A stretch of 64,000 bases of DNA. Source: Gari tellinella. Taxonomy: Eukaryota > Mollusca > Bivalvia > Cardiida > Psammobiidae. The first letter of the stretch is position 1. Every line of letters starts with the position of its first letter. Positions 1 through 12,518 of the stretch are shown here, piece after piece. The notes under the pieces are model-generated. The model saw only the letters and a program-made list of their open reading frames with translations. It was not told the DNA's origin and ran no database searches. The stretch spans positions 53,567,550 to 53,631,549 of the forward strand of contig OV277864.1 in the NCBI GenBank assembly GCA_922989275.2. Reading direction: 5' to 3'. A program made the position numbers and the translations under genes.

Positions 1-350
1 TAAACTGTGTGTCACTCGTATTCAAATTATCTGAAATTCGAAAAAGCAGACGATATATTTGACACAGACGACACCTCAGTATGATTAGGGTTAAGTAGAC
101 GCCAGTATGGCGATGAAAGGGTTTAGTAGACAGCTACTGTAGACGTCGAGTTACGCTAATGTCAAAACAGCGTTCTGGATCTTTACAACAAGCGATGTTT
201 AATGCCTGTAAACACAGGCGCAGTATTGAACGCATCTTGCACTTTTTGTGCCTTATAACTACAGGAAATGTGTGTTTCCCTTTACTGGTATAAACTGTGC
301 ATTAATTCATATGGTCAAAAGTCTCAAAATGCAAGTACAGTTTTACCTGT
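1..350. other. No feature seen
   Basis: AT-rich sequence without a long open frame or recognisable repeat on either strand. Confidence 0.5.
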
Positions 351-361
351 ATATTAAGACC

Positions 362-520
362 ACTAAAACGAAAGTTAATTGCTTGTATAAAGAAAAGTGA
401 TAGCTTAAACAAGGCGACTGTAAACCAAAAGACTTATTGAGGAGCTTTATGTTTTATTGTCACCGTACCTTAAGCAGTCGTAAACACTTAATAAATAACT
501 CAATTCAGTGGTCGAAACAG
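362..520. mobile_element. Degraded CAGTAAAACC-type MITE copy
   Basis: This stretch matches the internal plan of the intact element at 3128-3333: ACCACTAAAACGAAAG, then a central inverted pair around AGGAGCTTT, then AAGCAGTCGTAAACAC and CAGTGGTCG. The outer CAGTAAAACCTC ends and the TA duplication are lost, and the arms have many substitutions, so this is an old copy. Confidence 0.65.
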
Positions 521-870
521 ATACTTTTTACTGTGTGTCTTTTGTAAAGCAACGCCCCATCACAATGTAGTTTCATTGCTGATTATCAACAAAGTTACTT
601 TATTCTCTCTGGAGTCATTACGCGTTTGTTTGTTATCAAAATATAAAAGCATGGAAAACAGAACGTGTGTCTTTTCCTCTCATGGGTATTACTAGTATCT
701 ATATCCGCTGGTAATAAGATTTAATATTCCGCTATTATACTTGAATATAATATCTTTATGCTGTATTTTTGCCGCCATTAGCTCGCACATACATAAACAG
801 GATATATATTTATTTATTATCGAAGATACGTTTTTGTACTTCAAGAACTGGATTTATTTGAAAATATTAA

Positions 871-1146
871 TATTCGCATAACAACGCATGCTCATTCTGG
901 TTAAAAGAAAGCTGCGTTGCCATATGTCTTTCCGAAATTTTCAAACGCTTCAAACACAAACTGTTGCAAGTGTATCTGGAGATCTCATCCACATACTGTG
1001 AACTTTCTCAGCACTCTGATATGTTAATGATAGAATCGCACGAGTTTTTCTTCGTGAGCGATGTAAACAGCGTGTCCCGGACGTGCAGAACGCTGTACAA
1101 CGATGTGGTGGTACATCCTTCCGCATGTCTGGGACACCCTGAGTAG
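871..1146 (+). CDS. Possible terminal exon fragment, unknown protein
   Basis: An open frame of about 90 codons runs from just after stops near 861 and 870 to a TAG at 1144-1146. It is clearly more GC-rich than its surroundings. The translation is of balanced composition, with segments such as CLSEIFKRFKHKLLQVYLEI and VSRTCRTLYNDVVVHP, unlike the biased translations of the repeats. There is no convincing initiator or splice acceptor at its 5' side, so if real it is a downstream or final exon. A polyadenylation signal lies about 400 bases downstream at 1543. I do not recognise a family or domain. A decayed gene fragment or a chance frame are the alternatives; the opposite strand is also open here, which weakens the case. 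Confidence 0.25.
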   Translation, partial: YSHNNACSFWLKESCVAICLSEIFKRFKHKLLQVYLEISSTYCELSQHSDMLMIESHEFFFVSDVNSVSRTCRTLYNDVVVHPSACLGHPE

Positions 1147-1542
1147 ACCTTTGAGTATGTATCATAGACGAAGATACTTACTCGCGTATAACTGAACGTT
1201 TGGTGTTACATTATACAACACTAACATTTTGAGTTTGATTTCAATGCTCTGTCGTCGGTAACAAATGTGTTTACAATTCGAAAAACATATCCTGGTCATG
1301 CTTTGGAAATGTCGCCTTCACCTTTATTCAGCTGTATCTGTATTTCGTATGTTTTAAATACGCTTCTATCTTGCAGACAACTAACACATTAAACATTGCA
1401 AATACATGTACATAGGTCATTGACAAGGAGTGTACATGATAAAGTTATGATTTATTTGAGATGTTTGATTTGTACTCGGAAGCTTTGTTTTGTCATGTTT
1501 CCAATGAAAATCAACTATTTGTGTTTTCACTATTGTGTTTTG

Positions 1543-1548
1543 AAATAA
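1543..1548 (+). terminator. Candidate polyadenylation signal
   Basis: AATAAA followed by GACTTTCAATGCAA, about 400 bases after the stop of the exon candidate ending at 1146. A similar context, AATAAAGGCTTGCAATG, recurs at 5195. This may mean a duplicated 3' end or a shared repeat rather than a gene terminus. Confidence 0.2.
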
Positions 1549-1599
1549 AGACTTTCAATGCAACGGCATTTCCAAGTGTCGTTTTTACTTGTTAAGGGG

Positions 1600-3120
1600 C
1601 TGTTTTGCTGGAACTAAATATAAAAAGCTAGATTATTGTATCTATGGGGAAATTAACTATGTGTTGCTTTCAGTAGCACGTGTCATTTCATCAGTATTCA
1701 GTAGAGTTGTAACTGTTATGGAATGTAAAAGAGATTACGTTTTCGAATGATAACGAAAGGTTACTTCGTTTTATAATATTTATATGCTTTATGGTATCAA
1801 TGGAAATGTACATGTAAAACGACTGATATTGTAGCGTGTAATTTGGCTTAATATGTGCATATTTCTGATTTCAGTTGAGTTCTACTATCCCTTTCATCAC
1901 TTTCAACGCGTACAATATTAATTTGCGAAGAAAGGGTTAATCCTGATAGGAAGCCGCGTAACCCCGCATCTGATCAGAATCTAAACTGGTAAGAATTAAG
2001 GACATATACGCGCTAAAATAAAATATCCGTAGAATATCTATGAAAATTCTGCATAAGTTCTTCAAATATGTCTAGAAAAAACATAGGTCATAATGTTCTG
2101 TTTTGTCTATGGGTATTTAAAATGTATTATGTAGCCTTTCTCGGCAAAGAGTCGGCATGGATCTTTTTGGGCTCTTTTAAATAAAATAAAGAAATAATTC
2201 GTGCAACCAACATTGAAACAGTTAAAGAGTCATGTTTAAATAAAGTATGATGCAAATTGTATAGTTTTTTTTGCCTGAAATATATGCTTTTGTGTTAATT
2301 GGTTTGGCTCAAAAGCAAATACTCACTCAATCAAAATATATCTAAGAAATTAACCAAACTCCGCACAATGAATGTTTTTGGTGTGAATAATCAGAAAATG
2401 GTAAAACAAGCGTATATGTTATAATGCTTCTCTTGAAACTATAGACCCCTTCATATATATATACTTCTGGTATTAATCAGCAGACAGTTTTTTCAATGTG
2501 TTCTCGGGTTCACGCTAATATTCACCTTTATCGGAGTCCTGGGTTTTCCCCTTAGCCTTATTTGATAGAGTATTTTTCAGGTTTCAAATGCTTCCTTTGC
2601 CAGTGCTATTTCTTGTTTTTTATTACATTGTCGCTATTAATACCGAAACTACCTACGGGAGGTAACCGATACGCATACTTTTGTTGAATAACGATTCTTG
2701 AATTTTCCGTCTTGGGTACAAAGCGCTAGGTTTCGACAGAATGGGGCGCGAATGTCCTTAAATCACGATTTACATTAGTAATTTAAAGCAGACGACAACG
2801 TATTTTCCATCGAACACAAAGTTTTGGACATAAAATTAAATTGAGTGGAAGACTGTCATACTCTTAAAGTCTCAGGTAGACCATTCAACGAGTAAACACT
2901 TCTGAAAAGGGAATTACTACTACAATGATTTTGACTCTAGGATTGGCATAGCGTATCAGTAAAAGTGTATGTGCGTTTTCAACATTTCTTTAATATGTTG
3001 AATATGAGTAGTTTTTTATATATTGTATACAGATAAAATATATTTATGGTTTATTCTAATTTTGAATTGTCTGTATAATTATATTTAACAATAACACATT
3101 TATTCCAAATTTGATTAATG
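1600..3120. other. No gene; one half-hairpin remnant
   Basis: AT-rich sequence. The only recognisable item is a remnant at about 1935-1990, where an AGGGTTAA end is followed by GCATCTGATCAGAATC and TAAACTGG, that is, one arm of the dispersed hairpin. Nothing else supports a gene. Confidence 0.5.
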
Positions 3121-3127
3121 TAAACTA

Positions 3128-3333
3128 CAGTAAAACCTCGCTATTACGACCACTAAACCGAAGGCTAATTGAGTGTATAATAGACAGGTGACAGCTTAAA
3201 GCAAGGTTACAGTGAAACAGAAAGCTCCTACAGGAGCTTTCTGTTTCACTGTCACCTTGCTTTAAGCGGTCATCTATCGTAAACACCCTAATAATTAACA
3301 TAATTTAGTGGTCGTAATAGCGAGGTTTTACTG
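3128..3333. mobile_element. 206-bp TA-flanked MITE, CAGTAAAACCTCGC family, intact
   Basis: The element is palindromic end to end. It opens with CAGTAAAACCTCGCTATTAC, closes with the exact reverse complement, and is flanked by TA on both sides (3126-3127 and 3334-3335). The centre is a near-perfect hairpin around GAAAGCTCC and GGAGCTTTC. CAGT ends with a TA duplication are typical of pogo/Tigger and other Tc1/mariner-like elements. It has no coding capacity, so it would need a transposase from elsewhere. Sister copies lie at 32892-33096 and 34450-34655. Confidence 0.9.
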
Positions 3334-3564
3334 TATATTCTAAATATAACCCCCTCCCCCATACACACATCGTATTTATTCACTGGAAGGCAATGTACTA
3401 TGTTGCTTGAGTGCAAAATAAAAATAGATATAAACGGTGTAATGGCTCACAGTCTATTTCCCTTCAATCTTAACAGTTTATATAAGTATACAATGGCAAA
3501 CGTGCATGCACGTAGCAGTGTGCTGTTACTCCAAGCGACATACATTTAGCCGGGTTGTAAATCA

Positions 3565-3700
3565 TCATCTCACTATACCCTGATATCTTGCACTGTTTCA
3601 GTTTGGTGAATGTTCATCTGATAATGGCATTGTCATTCACACTAGACAGGTGTTTGTCTCAGGAGAATGTGAGAAAGTCTTGAAAACATTATAGGTGTCA
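3565..3700 (+). repeat. Segment repeated at 6440-6620
   Basis: CTCATCTGATAATGG-like, CACxAGACAGGTGTTT and CTCAGGAG motifs occur in the same order here and near 6510-6575. The two are direct copies about 2.9 kb apart. Whether this is a dispersed repeat or part of a local duplication cannot be decided by eye. Confidence 0.5.
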
Positions 3701-3717
3701 AGGCATTTTACAAAGAA

Positions 3718-4095
3718 ACATGGATAAGAGTAAAAGTCGATCTATATATTGATAACAATAACGATCGGTATAGATACTGATTGGTGAACCGATCAATTGA
3801 ATATATTGATAAGAGTTACCATCGGTCTAGATATTAAAAAGAATAAAGATAGATGTAGACATTGATATAAGTCACTGTCGGCCTAGACATTGAGAGGAAT
3901 AAAGAAAGGTGTAGATATTTTTAAGAGAAACGATCGTTGTAGCTATGGATAAGTGTAACGATCGGTCTAGATATTGAGAATAGTAAAGAAAGATGTAAAT
4001 ATTAATATTATTATCGAGCGGTGTAGCTACTGATAATCTTTAAAAACAATTTACGTGCACATTGATTTGAATAACGACCGGTGTTAATATTGATT
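3718..4095 (+). repeat. Degenerate minisatellite, ~30-bp units
   Basis: About ten imperfect tandem units built on TAGATATTGATAAGAGTAA and CGATCGGTG recur every ~28-34 bases. Units have drifted by substitutions and small indels. The array has no coding potential. Confidence 0.7.
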
Positions 4096-4276
4096 AACCA
4101 CAAGGTATACCGGTGTCTGATCTTGATCCTAAATGTTTGCCAATGGCACTTGACGCATGTTTACACGGTGACACCTACTTCTACTAAATTGCTTTACAAA
4201 ATGACACGTAAACGTAATATATTTGCAAAAAGTAAAAATGAGCCTTGCCATGACAAAACCTGCATTTTTGCATTTC

Positions 4277-4343
4277 AAACAGTGTAGATCAAGCTCAGCT
4301 GCCGCGTCTTTGACGCGGCGGCTGGTCTTGATATACACTGTTT
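4277..4343. repeat. Dispersed hairpin, GC-rich core variant
   Basis: Arms of about 30 bases run from AAACAGTGTAGATCAAG to its reverse complement, with a core GCCGCGTC-TTT-GACGCGGC. It is a variant of the window-wide ACAGTxTxGATC hairpin, here with extra AGCTGCC and GGCGGCT stem bases. Confidence 0.75.
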
Positions 4344-5194
4344 CAGACCCACATGTATATAAAGCAGTTTACGTATGTAGTTATATTATATACAGTATTT
4401 GGCTGTTTAGACAATACTCGAATACATAGCCTGTGATGACAACGAAACAACTGTTTGTCACTTGTTTTGAAATTACGTGTTATTTTGCTTTAACTTTAAC
4501 TTTGAAACGATATTACCGAAAAATATATTTTAGCAGGAAACAATATGGCAGTGAGGGGGGGTGGGGGTCTCACGATAAAATTGACCGTGAAAGGGTTAAA
4601 CCCATATTCTGCCACAAGCGACTTGAACTTGCAAAATAAATTGAATCTTTATCAAAACTCGATGTCTGATCAGTACATAAGCTGATTAACAATTTAACAC
4701 AACAAATTGTAAGAAACATCGCATAATTTAGAAAAACGATAAGGTGCATGCCAGATATATGATCTTTCGGTGTAATTTCCCATGAGCATGCACTAATTTT
4801 CAATGTGATTTACATTATCTCTTTATTTAGGTAATCTTGTTCTATGAAATGATGATAGTTCTTAAAATAAAACATTTATTTTGATTACATGTACCTTCAA
4901 CAGTAATAACAATATGACACGAAACAAAACCAAATGGATAAATTTTATATAATGTCTTTGTGTCGTCCAGAACTGTTTCGCTACCTGTTTTGTTCGAATT
5001 AAAATAGCAAACCCCATTTAGTACGCTTTGCTCGTCTGAACACCTATTCTGGTTTGTTAACAATATCGAAATATATGTTAGTTTGCCAATAATGTGTTGG
5101 TTATTTTTTCAATTGGAATCGACTCATTTTTGTAGCAGTTGTTCCGTTTGAAGTTAAGTTTACTGTACATCTTTCTGTCACTTTGATACTTTTG

Positions 5195-5200
5195 AATAAA
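5195..5200 (+). terminator. AATAAA with context similar to 1543
   Basis: AATAAAGGCTTGCAATG resembles the 1543 signal, including downstream CATTTxCAxGTGTC. It has no associated open frame, so it is more likely part of a repeat or a decayed gene 3' end. Confidence 0.15.
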
Positions 5201-5378
5201 GGCTTGCAATGTAATGACATTTGCATGTGTCACTTAAACGAGAAAACTACAAACGGTTGGATACAAATGTGCCTTTGTGAAATGTGAACTTTGTTGCTTA
5301 TAGTTAATCGTGTCATGTTAATAGTATATTTGAAAGCTGTGACTTTTATAAGTAGAACTGATTAAGCCATGAATTTAA

Positions 5379-5581
5379 CCCTGCCACTGCAAACGGCGGC
5401 AAAAAGCGATTAGGCAAACATTTTGGAACATGATCATACGTAGCAAAATGGGGCTTCTGGTCAGGATCCAAACTGTTTGATACTGTTATTGACATTTCCC
5501 CAGGCTAAGCAGACCTAAAGCTGACTTTGAAAATATTGCAGAATATAATCTAATGCAGACGATATTTTGGCGGTAAGAGGG
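5379..5581. mobile_element. 203-bp TTAA-flanked element with a one-armed hairpin
   Basis: TTAA at 5375-5378 is followed by CCCTGCCACTG. The right end GGCGGTAAGAGGG is followed by TTAA at 5582-5585. TTAA targets with CCC...GGG ends are the piggyBac-like pattern. Inside, CTTCTGGTCAGGATCC and AAACTGTTTGATACTG are the right arm of the dispersed hairpin; the left arm is missing. Confidence 0.65.
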
Positions 5582-5589
5582 TTAACAAT

Positions 5590-6430
5590 GGTGATAAAAA
5601 TTGGCAGAGAAAGAGTAAACATTAAAAGGTCATGCGTTTTAGTAGATGCATGTTCATAAATCTCTTGGCATGTTTCGAATTCTTGTATCAATATATTTAA
5701 ATTTATAAATGTCAAACATAACATTTTAAGCAGACGATGTAATAAGAATAAGGAGCTTATAGGCATACCATTAAAATTTTGTTCTTCATGTACCTTAAGA
5801 CAGCCGAATAGAAAATATAAGGTCTATATAAGTACATATATTGTGTACCGGAAATCAATTATCTGCTCACTATTGTCGAATTTCTGGAAACATTGCTCCG
5901 ATCTACATCTTATCTGGCTTTAAAATATTTTGTTTTTATCCAAGGTAATGGCAGATTAATTGAACAAACTCGACTTATCTAGCGTACATAATGTCATGTA
6001 AATAGAATTGTATGTTTATAACTTTAAAGTTTCAACTCTTCTGTTTGTTTCAAGTCTGAACGAGTATTCATAGTGCATGTTGTGTTTATGCATATTGAAT
6101 ATCAATATCAACGTAGGTTTGATTTTGTTTGATAAAACTGTATATATACCATTTAGGCATACACAGCAAGGCCATCACTGTTTACAGTTTCCGAATTACA
6201 TAAAACGTTTAAAGTGTCGAGGTAATGCCCTATCTTGTTAAAGTGTGCGACATTAAAGTTACGACGGATTATATTAATCGTTTCATTGATGCTAATCGAT
6301 ACAATTGCCAGCGTTAATTTCATGTTTACTCAAATACTCGTAGTCTTATGCATGTTCAATGTCAAACTTCCAAGTATAAGGTTGTCTATTGAGCGGTATG
6401 TTATTTCTTTAAGCGTCATTCTCTTTGGTG
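5590..6430. other. No feature seen
   Basis: AT-rich sequence without a supported gene or repeat boundary. Confidence 0.4.
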
Positions 6431-6439
6431 GTTGATTTA

Positions 6440-6620
6440 TCATCTCTCTATCCCCTGATTGCACAAATTGCCATCTCTGGTGTATAATTTTGACACGGTG
6501 TCCTTCTGTTGTTGACAAATGCTCATCTGATAATGGAAATGTCACTCACACCAGACAGGTGTTTTGCCTCAGGAGTATAAAGAAACATCGAGAAAATGAT
6601 GTACGTGTCATTTAGAACAT
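6440..6620 (+). repeat. Second copy of the 3565-3700 segment
   Basis: Shares GCTCATCTGATAATGG, CACCAGACAGGTGTTT and CCTCAGGAGTAT with the earlier copy, in the same orientation and order, with more divergence at the edges. Confidence 0.5.
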
Positions 6621-6945
6621 ACACGTAAATCCGTTAAGCATAGGCTGGCACAAATACTTTGCAAGTTCAAAAAACATGTTGGAGCTCAATGTAAATATAT
6701 ACAGTTATACTTTAGGCTATTTAATAGTTCTAATTTGCCTTTGGAGAATTAAGTTTATTTAAGGTTTTGGCACAACCATAGATAAGCGCTTCGAATATGT
6801 TTTTGTGTCTTACATTTAGATAAGACATGAGGCGTATACGTATTGTTCTTCCTCGTAAGGGTCCGACATGTTCGTCTCTCTTTAAGGTTTAAAATCAGAA
6901 ACATATAACACTATAAAAGCAGCATAGCAATGCTCTCAACCTTAA

Positions 6946-7166
6946 CCCATGTGTGTCCACGGTCCTGTATATAGAACATAGGCAAAGAGTGTAGACTCTG
7001 ATCAGACGCCGCATTGTGCGGCGTCTGATAAGAGTCTACACTGTTTGCTGATAGGAATTTCAATATAAATCAAAATGAAAATGAAATGTTTGACCAGGCA
7101 CCCCTTAGATAAAATGGACTAATTCAATATATATTAACATGGAAGAATCCACTGGGCTCAAATGGG
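6946..7166. mobile_element. TTAA-flanked MITE, CCCATTT family
   Basis: TTAA at 6942-6945 is followed by CCCATGTGTGTCC, and GGCTCAAATGGG is followed by TTAA at 7167-7170. The interior holds a full hairpin, GTGTAGACTCTGATCAGACG with its mirror. The order of parts matches the copies at 38282-38502 and 42711-42887. TTAA plus terminal CCC suggests a piggyBac-like mobiliser; no coding sequence is present. Confidence 0.8.
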
Positions 7167-7665
7167 TTAAATAAGTAATGAGAACGGTCTTGTATTGCGA
7201 AAAGTACCAAGAGTGTTAACGTTACTTAAATTGCACAATACAATTCGCTTGCTTCGTATCTGTTTTGATAACCCACTTGTCTCTAGCACCATAGACAATT
7301 TATCTAAAAGACCATAACGGAGGTATTTTATTAAGTTAACATGCTGATATTTAAATTAAAAGAAAATCATAGAATCCGAAAAAACTTAAACACACCGCTT
7401 TGAACAATTTATATGACACGTCAGGGAATGAATGATACTGTCAACACAGTATATCCTTGTTTACCAAGATAATCAGTTGTTATTAATATCTTGGGGATAA
7501 AATTAGAGTTATCTTAATACACATTAAAGCGATATTTCTCCAAGAAACATGTAAGTAGTAGAAAACTAGTTCCTACCGGGCGTCTGATCAGACATTAATT
7601 CGCTTAACACTAAAATCATATATATATATACTTATCTGCATTTAAATCAATTTGATTTCTTTGTA

Positions 7666-7952
7666 TAGTGCTCCCTTCGTAGAACAGCCCTCTGAACAAC
7701 GTTTTTCTCTCCACAGTGTCTGCCGCTGTTCCCAAAAGAAACACTGCAATATCGTCAGTTTAAAATTGTCGTCTCCTGTTTCTTCCTCAAGTTACATGGT
7801 TCATATAATTGCCATTTTGACCGAATAAATAATATAACAAGTGACAAACACCGCGTCACGTCTGGATTAAAGCCATATGCAATATTTCACCTCCCTATAA
7901 CAACATACTCACACTATTGGGCTCCGAATGTTGTTGTAGAGAGGGGGCACTG
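7666..7952. mobile_element. 287-bp TA-flanked MITE, CAGTGTTCCC family
   Basis: TA (7664-7665) precedes TAGTGCTCCC, and AGAGAGGGGGCACTG precedes TA (7953-7954). Family landmarks are present in order: CAGCCCTC, GCAATATCGTC, GTGACAAACA, a hairpin remnant (CCGCGTCACGTCTGGATT) and GTTGTAGAGAGGG. The hairpin is eroded. Confidence 0.75.
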
Positions 7953-8080
7953 TATTTCGTTTCAGGCACTCTCCGCAATTAACGACTATCGTTTGTTTCA
8001 CCAACAGTTTAAATATGAATCATTGCGATGGAAAGGTTGAAGCATGCAAAAGAATTATCTTGGTTATATAGTTTTACTCA

Positions 8081-8330
8081 ATGAGACCTAGTGACGCATA
8101 ATGCGTCTTTTACCTAAGTGCACCAGTTAAAAGTACACTTGCCCTGTGCAAACAGTGAAGTCCCTGATCAGAGGGCCCCTAAAGGAGTCCTCTCTTCAAG
8201 GTATTTCATTTTTGTCAATTTGTAAGATATTATTAAAAACGACCCTTAGTATTTGCAAATGGACTAGCCTTTATTGCAAACTAAACGTGTCCATTAGAAG
8301 TTTCAGTGGATAATGTTGTGTTAATGGGAT
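8081..8330 (-). mobile_element. CTCATTATCCCC-type element, degraded, reverse orientation
   Basis: Read in reverse, this matches the intact copy at 51630-51872: TGACGCATAATGCGTC, CAAACAGTGAAGTCCCTGAT, then GGACTAGCCTTTATTGCAA and GAAGTTTCAGTGGATAATG. The hairpin is present on one side (CTGATCAGAGGGCCCC) and broken on the other. Confidence 0.65.
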
Positions 8331-11190
8331 AGCAGAAAATAAAGCAATCATGATTATTCATGTAGGATATGAATACCTCCTCCTGAATAACATTGTTGTT
8401 CCGAGTTTGTGTGTGAATTCCTTAAGCCGAGGGGATAGGGGACTTCCTTCCATACATTGATTGAATGATTAGGTTCGGTTGTATCCGATACAATATGTTT
8501 AAACCATATTGATTCACAGATAGACGAGTGACGTAAATGAACAAATGTACTATAAAAAAAAACCTGTAACCATTTGTGATGTTATGTAAATTGAAAACAA
8601 GCCTATGAAAATATAAAAAATGATCTTAATGCAACAAACATTTTTTTAAATACTTTTGTGTTTGCGAATTAACCATCGGAACTACACCCGACCTACCTGT
8701 AGGTATGACGATACTTCTTCAGTCTTAGAAATCGTTAACAATATACAGCTTAATAAATTCCTAAATTGTTGTTTGATGACCTACAAGTAGTCGATAATTA
8801 ACCGTAGTCAGTTGCTAAGATAATTTATGGTATTTTGGGAATAAATCTTTACGTACCCTGGAAAAACTGTTGAACGAATTTATTATACCGCGAAGCTCTT
8901 ACGAATATAACGTTTTAAAGTAATTATTCACCATTCATTTCGTTATTTCAAATAACGCAACACTTATTCCCCGTCGAGCGCCTTTTATACCACAATATTT
9001 CTGACATCATTTAATGATACGTCAGAATTTACTTGATGTCATCGTGAATATAAACGGTCGTCCTACTCTCTGGGAAATGCAAGGAGGAGTTTTCGCTCAT
9101 TAATTTTTGTTTTCATATTCTTTTCCACAAGAAAAAATAATATATTTAAAATCATGGTGTAAAAATCAAAACCTTTCCTTAATTTTACTTTCAGGTTACA
9201 ATCATTTAATATTATCGTCATGTCTGTGAGACCTGTTTCACCCTCGTTAAAATGTGTTTCCAATATTCAATGGGGTCATGTGAAGTAAACAGCTTATGCT
9301 ATTTGTTTTGGGAAACATATTCTAAGAAAGTGTCATTAATCAGTTAATATTATACTGAAACTATGATATCCACGTGCGTTTCAACATTACATCTCGTCTC
9401 ATACAACGTGTAAATAAACATCCGATAGAATTTGAAATTAATTAAATTTGTATCGACCATGTTGAATGAAAAGTAAAGCAAGGTCGATATTTCATCGATA
9501 TATCAACATGTGTAACTATGGACAACGAGGGTCTATACCGCTCCCTACACGCTTATATATAATAATATATTATACACTATGTTAGGAGAAGTAAATACCC
9601 TGTACTGCATACTAGCCTACTTGTCAAATAAGCCTTTTGTAAATTAATGCAGACTTCTTGCTAAGGATGTTAGGTCTAGTAAGATGCAGAGAGTTCAAGC
9701 AGAAAGTTTTAGCAAATATATGCATGTAATGCTGCTTTGATTAAACTGGAACGCTTTCTGTGTAAGGTTGGGCAAAGGCAGTATACACATACCTCTGTTT
9801 AGTTATATAATATGACCGTGTGTTTTCAGTCAATAGTCTAGTCTTTCATGTACTCATTTGCCTTGTGAATTAAAACCTATTTACTTTTTCACCGGTGTGC
9901 ACGTTAGTATAGACGGGAACTGATACTACAAATAACTCATTTTCAAATGCTGTGTTATGTTTTAAACGAAATTGTATCCAAACAAATTTCGAATCCAATA
10001 ACATATATTTATGTCATAAACGTTCATTCGTAATAAAATTCGATAATATTTGCTTGAGTCGAGTAGTGGGCCATCTTGTTGATGACGCAATGAAACATGT
10101 TGGGCCTCCAAATGGGGGAATATCTATGTATCCCTTCAGTTCACATGGGTACGCGGCTCACGTCTACCTCCGACTGACCAATCAGAATTGAGTAAATTTC
10201 TTTGCAGTATAATAATGTTTATGTAACGCCATCACAAACGACGTCACGCTGTTATGCGGCGTCTGTGGACAAGCAGGAGAGAAAATCAATGGCAAGTGAT
10301 ATAACAATGGACTTTTTTATCTTTGAGGCAAATCCATGTCCTATATAATCGAACATAATTTCCTTACCCTCAGTCCACGTTATATGACAAAATGGTCAGT
10401 TCGTTTAAAGAGAATGACCGTTTACCTTATTTAGTGTAACATGATTGATAAGTATATGTGGTGAATATGGGAGGTGTCTCAAATACGTATGAGTTCGAGC
10501 TAGGATAGCACAAGTCAGCACCGATCAATTCAGCTGTTAGTTTATATTTACATGTTTGATGGTTTAACATCTTCGATTTGAAACGGTCTATAGTCAACGG
10601 AGAGTTTCAAAACATTGACACAGTACACTTACGCTAGGAAAAAACACTCAAAATCGTTAAATACTAACAGTTTCACAGAAATTTAAAATTTAACATAAGA
10701 AACATTTAGTAAATAGACTTTACACTTTAAAGTAAGTATGATCAGCATAATCTACTTTCAGTTTGTTTTGTACATCGATGTGTGCAAACGATCTGCGGCC
10801 TGACCTAAAGGCGGTGTATTTGATTTTATGATCTAGTTTAGATTGTATGAAGTTGAAATCATTGTGTCAGCAAAGATCAAGTATCATGTATGAAAACGAT
10901 AGACGTCTTTCCCACTTTATAACAGCAGCATTTGTTTAACTTATCAAAGTGCAGGCACCCTTGTCGGGCAACATGTAAGATATTTTGTATAAACATGCTG
11001 CTTACCTTGATCAAATATTTATTCAACTGCATAGAAAGCGGCGTGAGATATGTGTTAGTATACAGTTTAGAGGCTGTGTTTTGTACCGAACTAAGGCAAT
11101 ACAATACATTTTAGGTAAATGCAATATAACAAAGCTGTTCGTGTACGTACTTCAGGATTACGGTCAGACAAAAACTACCATCTGCCTAAA
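8331..11190. other. No supported gene or repeat boundary
   Basis: Nearly 2.9 kb of AT-rich sequence. Short open frames (around 9952 and 10985) lack codon or homology signals. A degraded hairpin-like remnant may lie near 10230-10262 (ACGACGTCACGCTGTTATGC). Nothing else can be supported. Confidence 0.4.
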
Positions 11191-11199
11191 CCAATATCA

Positions 11200-11398
11200 T
11201 GCTAAAGTGTCATCTGCTTTAAATGTGTCGTCTGCGAAAAACTCAAACACAAATATTAAGCAATCTTGACTGGAAATTTTTGAATAAGAGTGTTAGAATG
11301 TTTTAGATCCAGATTAGACGCCGCGCTACACGGCGTCTAATCTCGATTCAAATTGTTTGCTAAAGCCTTCAAGTCGCGCTTATCACGATAAGGGTTAA
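11200..11398. mobile_element. TTAA-type element with full hairpin, left end unclear
   Basis: The hairpin at 11306-11349 has arms AGATTAGACGCCG and CGGCGTCTAATCT. It is followed by ATTGTTTGC and an ATAAGGG end beside GTTAAC at about 11395. The left flank carries TCATCTGCTTTAAAT and TCGTCTGCGAAAAAC, also found next to hairpins at about 14030 and 25260, so a shared family is likely. I cannot place its left end. Confidence 0.55.
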
Positions 11399-11504
11399 CG
11401 GTTAACGGATAAAATGCGATTTTTCTTAAAAAGGTTTGACGGCATACCATGCAATAATGTAATACCAACTATCACTAATCCCCACATACCTTCCTATTTT
11501 TTCG

Positions 11505-11745
11505 AAGTTCTGGGGCTAAATTGTTATCGGGAATGTTTTCTGCTTTTTAGACCGAGATTATCCCCTCTTCCAAGACCTAACAGAAAGACAGGTCCGTGGT
11601 TTTGCTCCCATGAACTGCTTGGCAACAAATGAGATAAGCCGAAATCATCTTCCTGAAATAATATTCATCATTTCATTTCATCATCCCTCATCATTCAACG
11701 GCCTTATATTCCTTTCAAAAAAGCGCACTGCTTCAATGTTCTTTC
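11505..11745 (+). repeat. Dispersed repeat with CATC-rich tail, copy 1
   Basis: Shares TCTGGGGCTAAATT, CTCTTCCAAGA, GAAAGACAGGTC, GAAATAATATTCATCAT and CCCTCATCATTCA with 23595-23790, in the same order and orientation. The tail is a loose CATC/CATTT repeat, as in some SINE or LINE 3' ends; class undetermined. Confidence 0.6.
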
Positions 11746-12518
11746 GATTAAAAAACTGTGCTATAGAAAATTATATGTGTGTTAGTTATGTTAGCCTTAT
11801 TGTACTTTCAAACAGAACTCTTTTACAAAAATAGATATCAGCAATTTATTTTTATTTGCAACCCATTGGAGGAGTGGACGACACAGTATCAACGGAACGG
11901 GAAAATCGTTATAAAATGTCGAGAGTACATCGGGGTGACTGGCTTCAAATAACATTTGCGTACTGATCCGATTCCCGAACTGGATATGTATCTGAACAGT
12001 TTCCAACCTGTTTGAAATATAAATTTATATCGGACATTACTGTATCACTTTCATAGTTCATTTCATTGCATTTGCGTGTTGTGTTAGTTCGTTGAAGTTA
12101 ATTAATCGAACATAAATACCGTAAAAAAGTTATGATCATTAATGGAATACACTATAAGTGGTAAAAGCCTTCAATATAGTACTAGACTTGTACGTTTTAC
12201 ATCCAATCTAAAAACTGTTCTCACCTTTAGAAATATAATCAGTAAATGTCGATGTTCTTAATCCCTGAAGATGGTCATATTAATGGCTTTAATGGAATCC
12301 GTGATTCAGATGCTATACAAAACATGTGCAAAAATGCAAACTGAGACATAAACCACAAAGGAGTTCAACTATAAGCAGTGTTATAATTTTTCAAGAACGA
12401 CATACTTGGTTTCCTTACATTTTGATAACGTAAGGTTTTTCACCATCGTACGCGACAACATTTGAATTAGTCAGCAGTTTCGATTTTTTAAGCCGCATCT
12501 TTATGTCCACCTTCTTAA

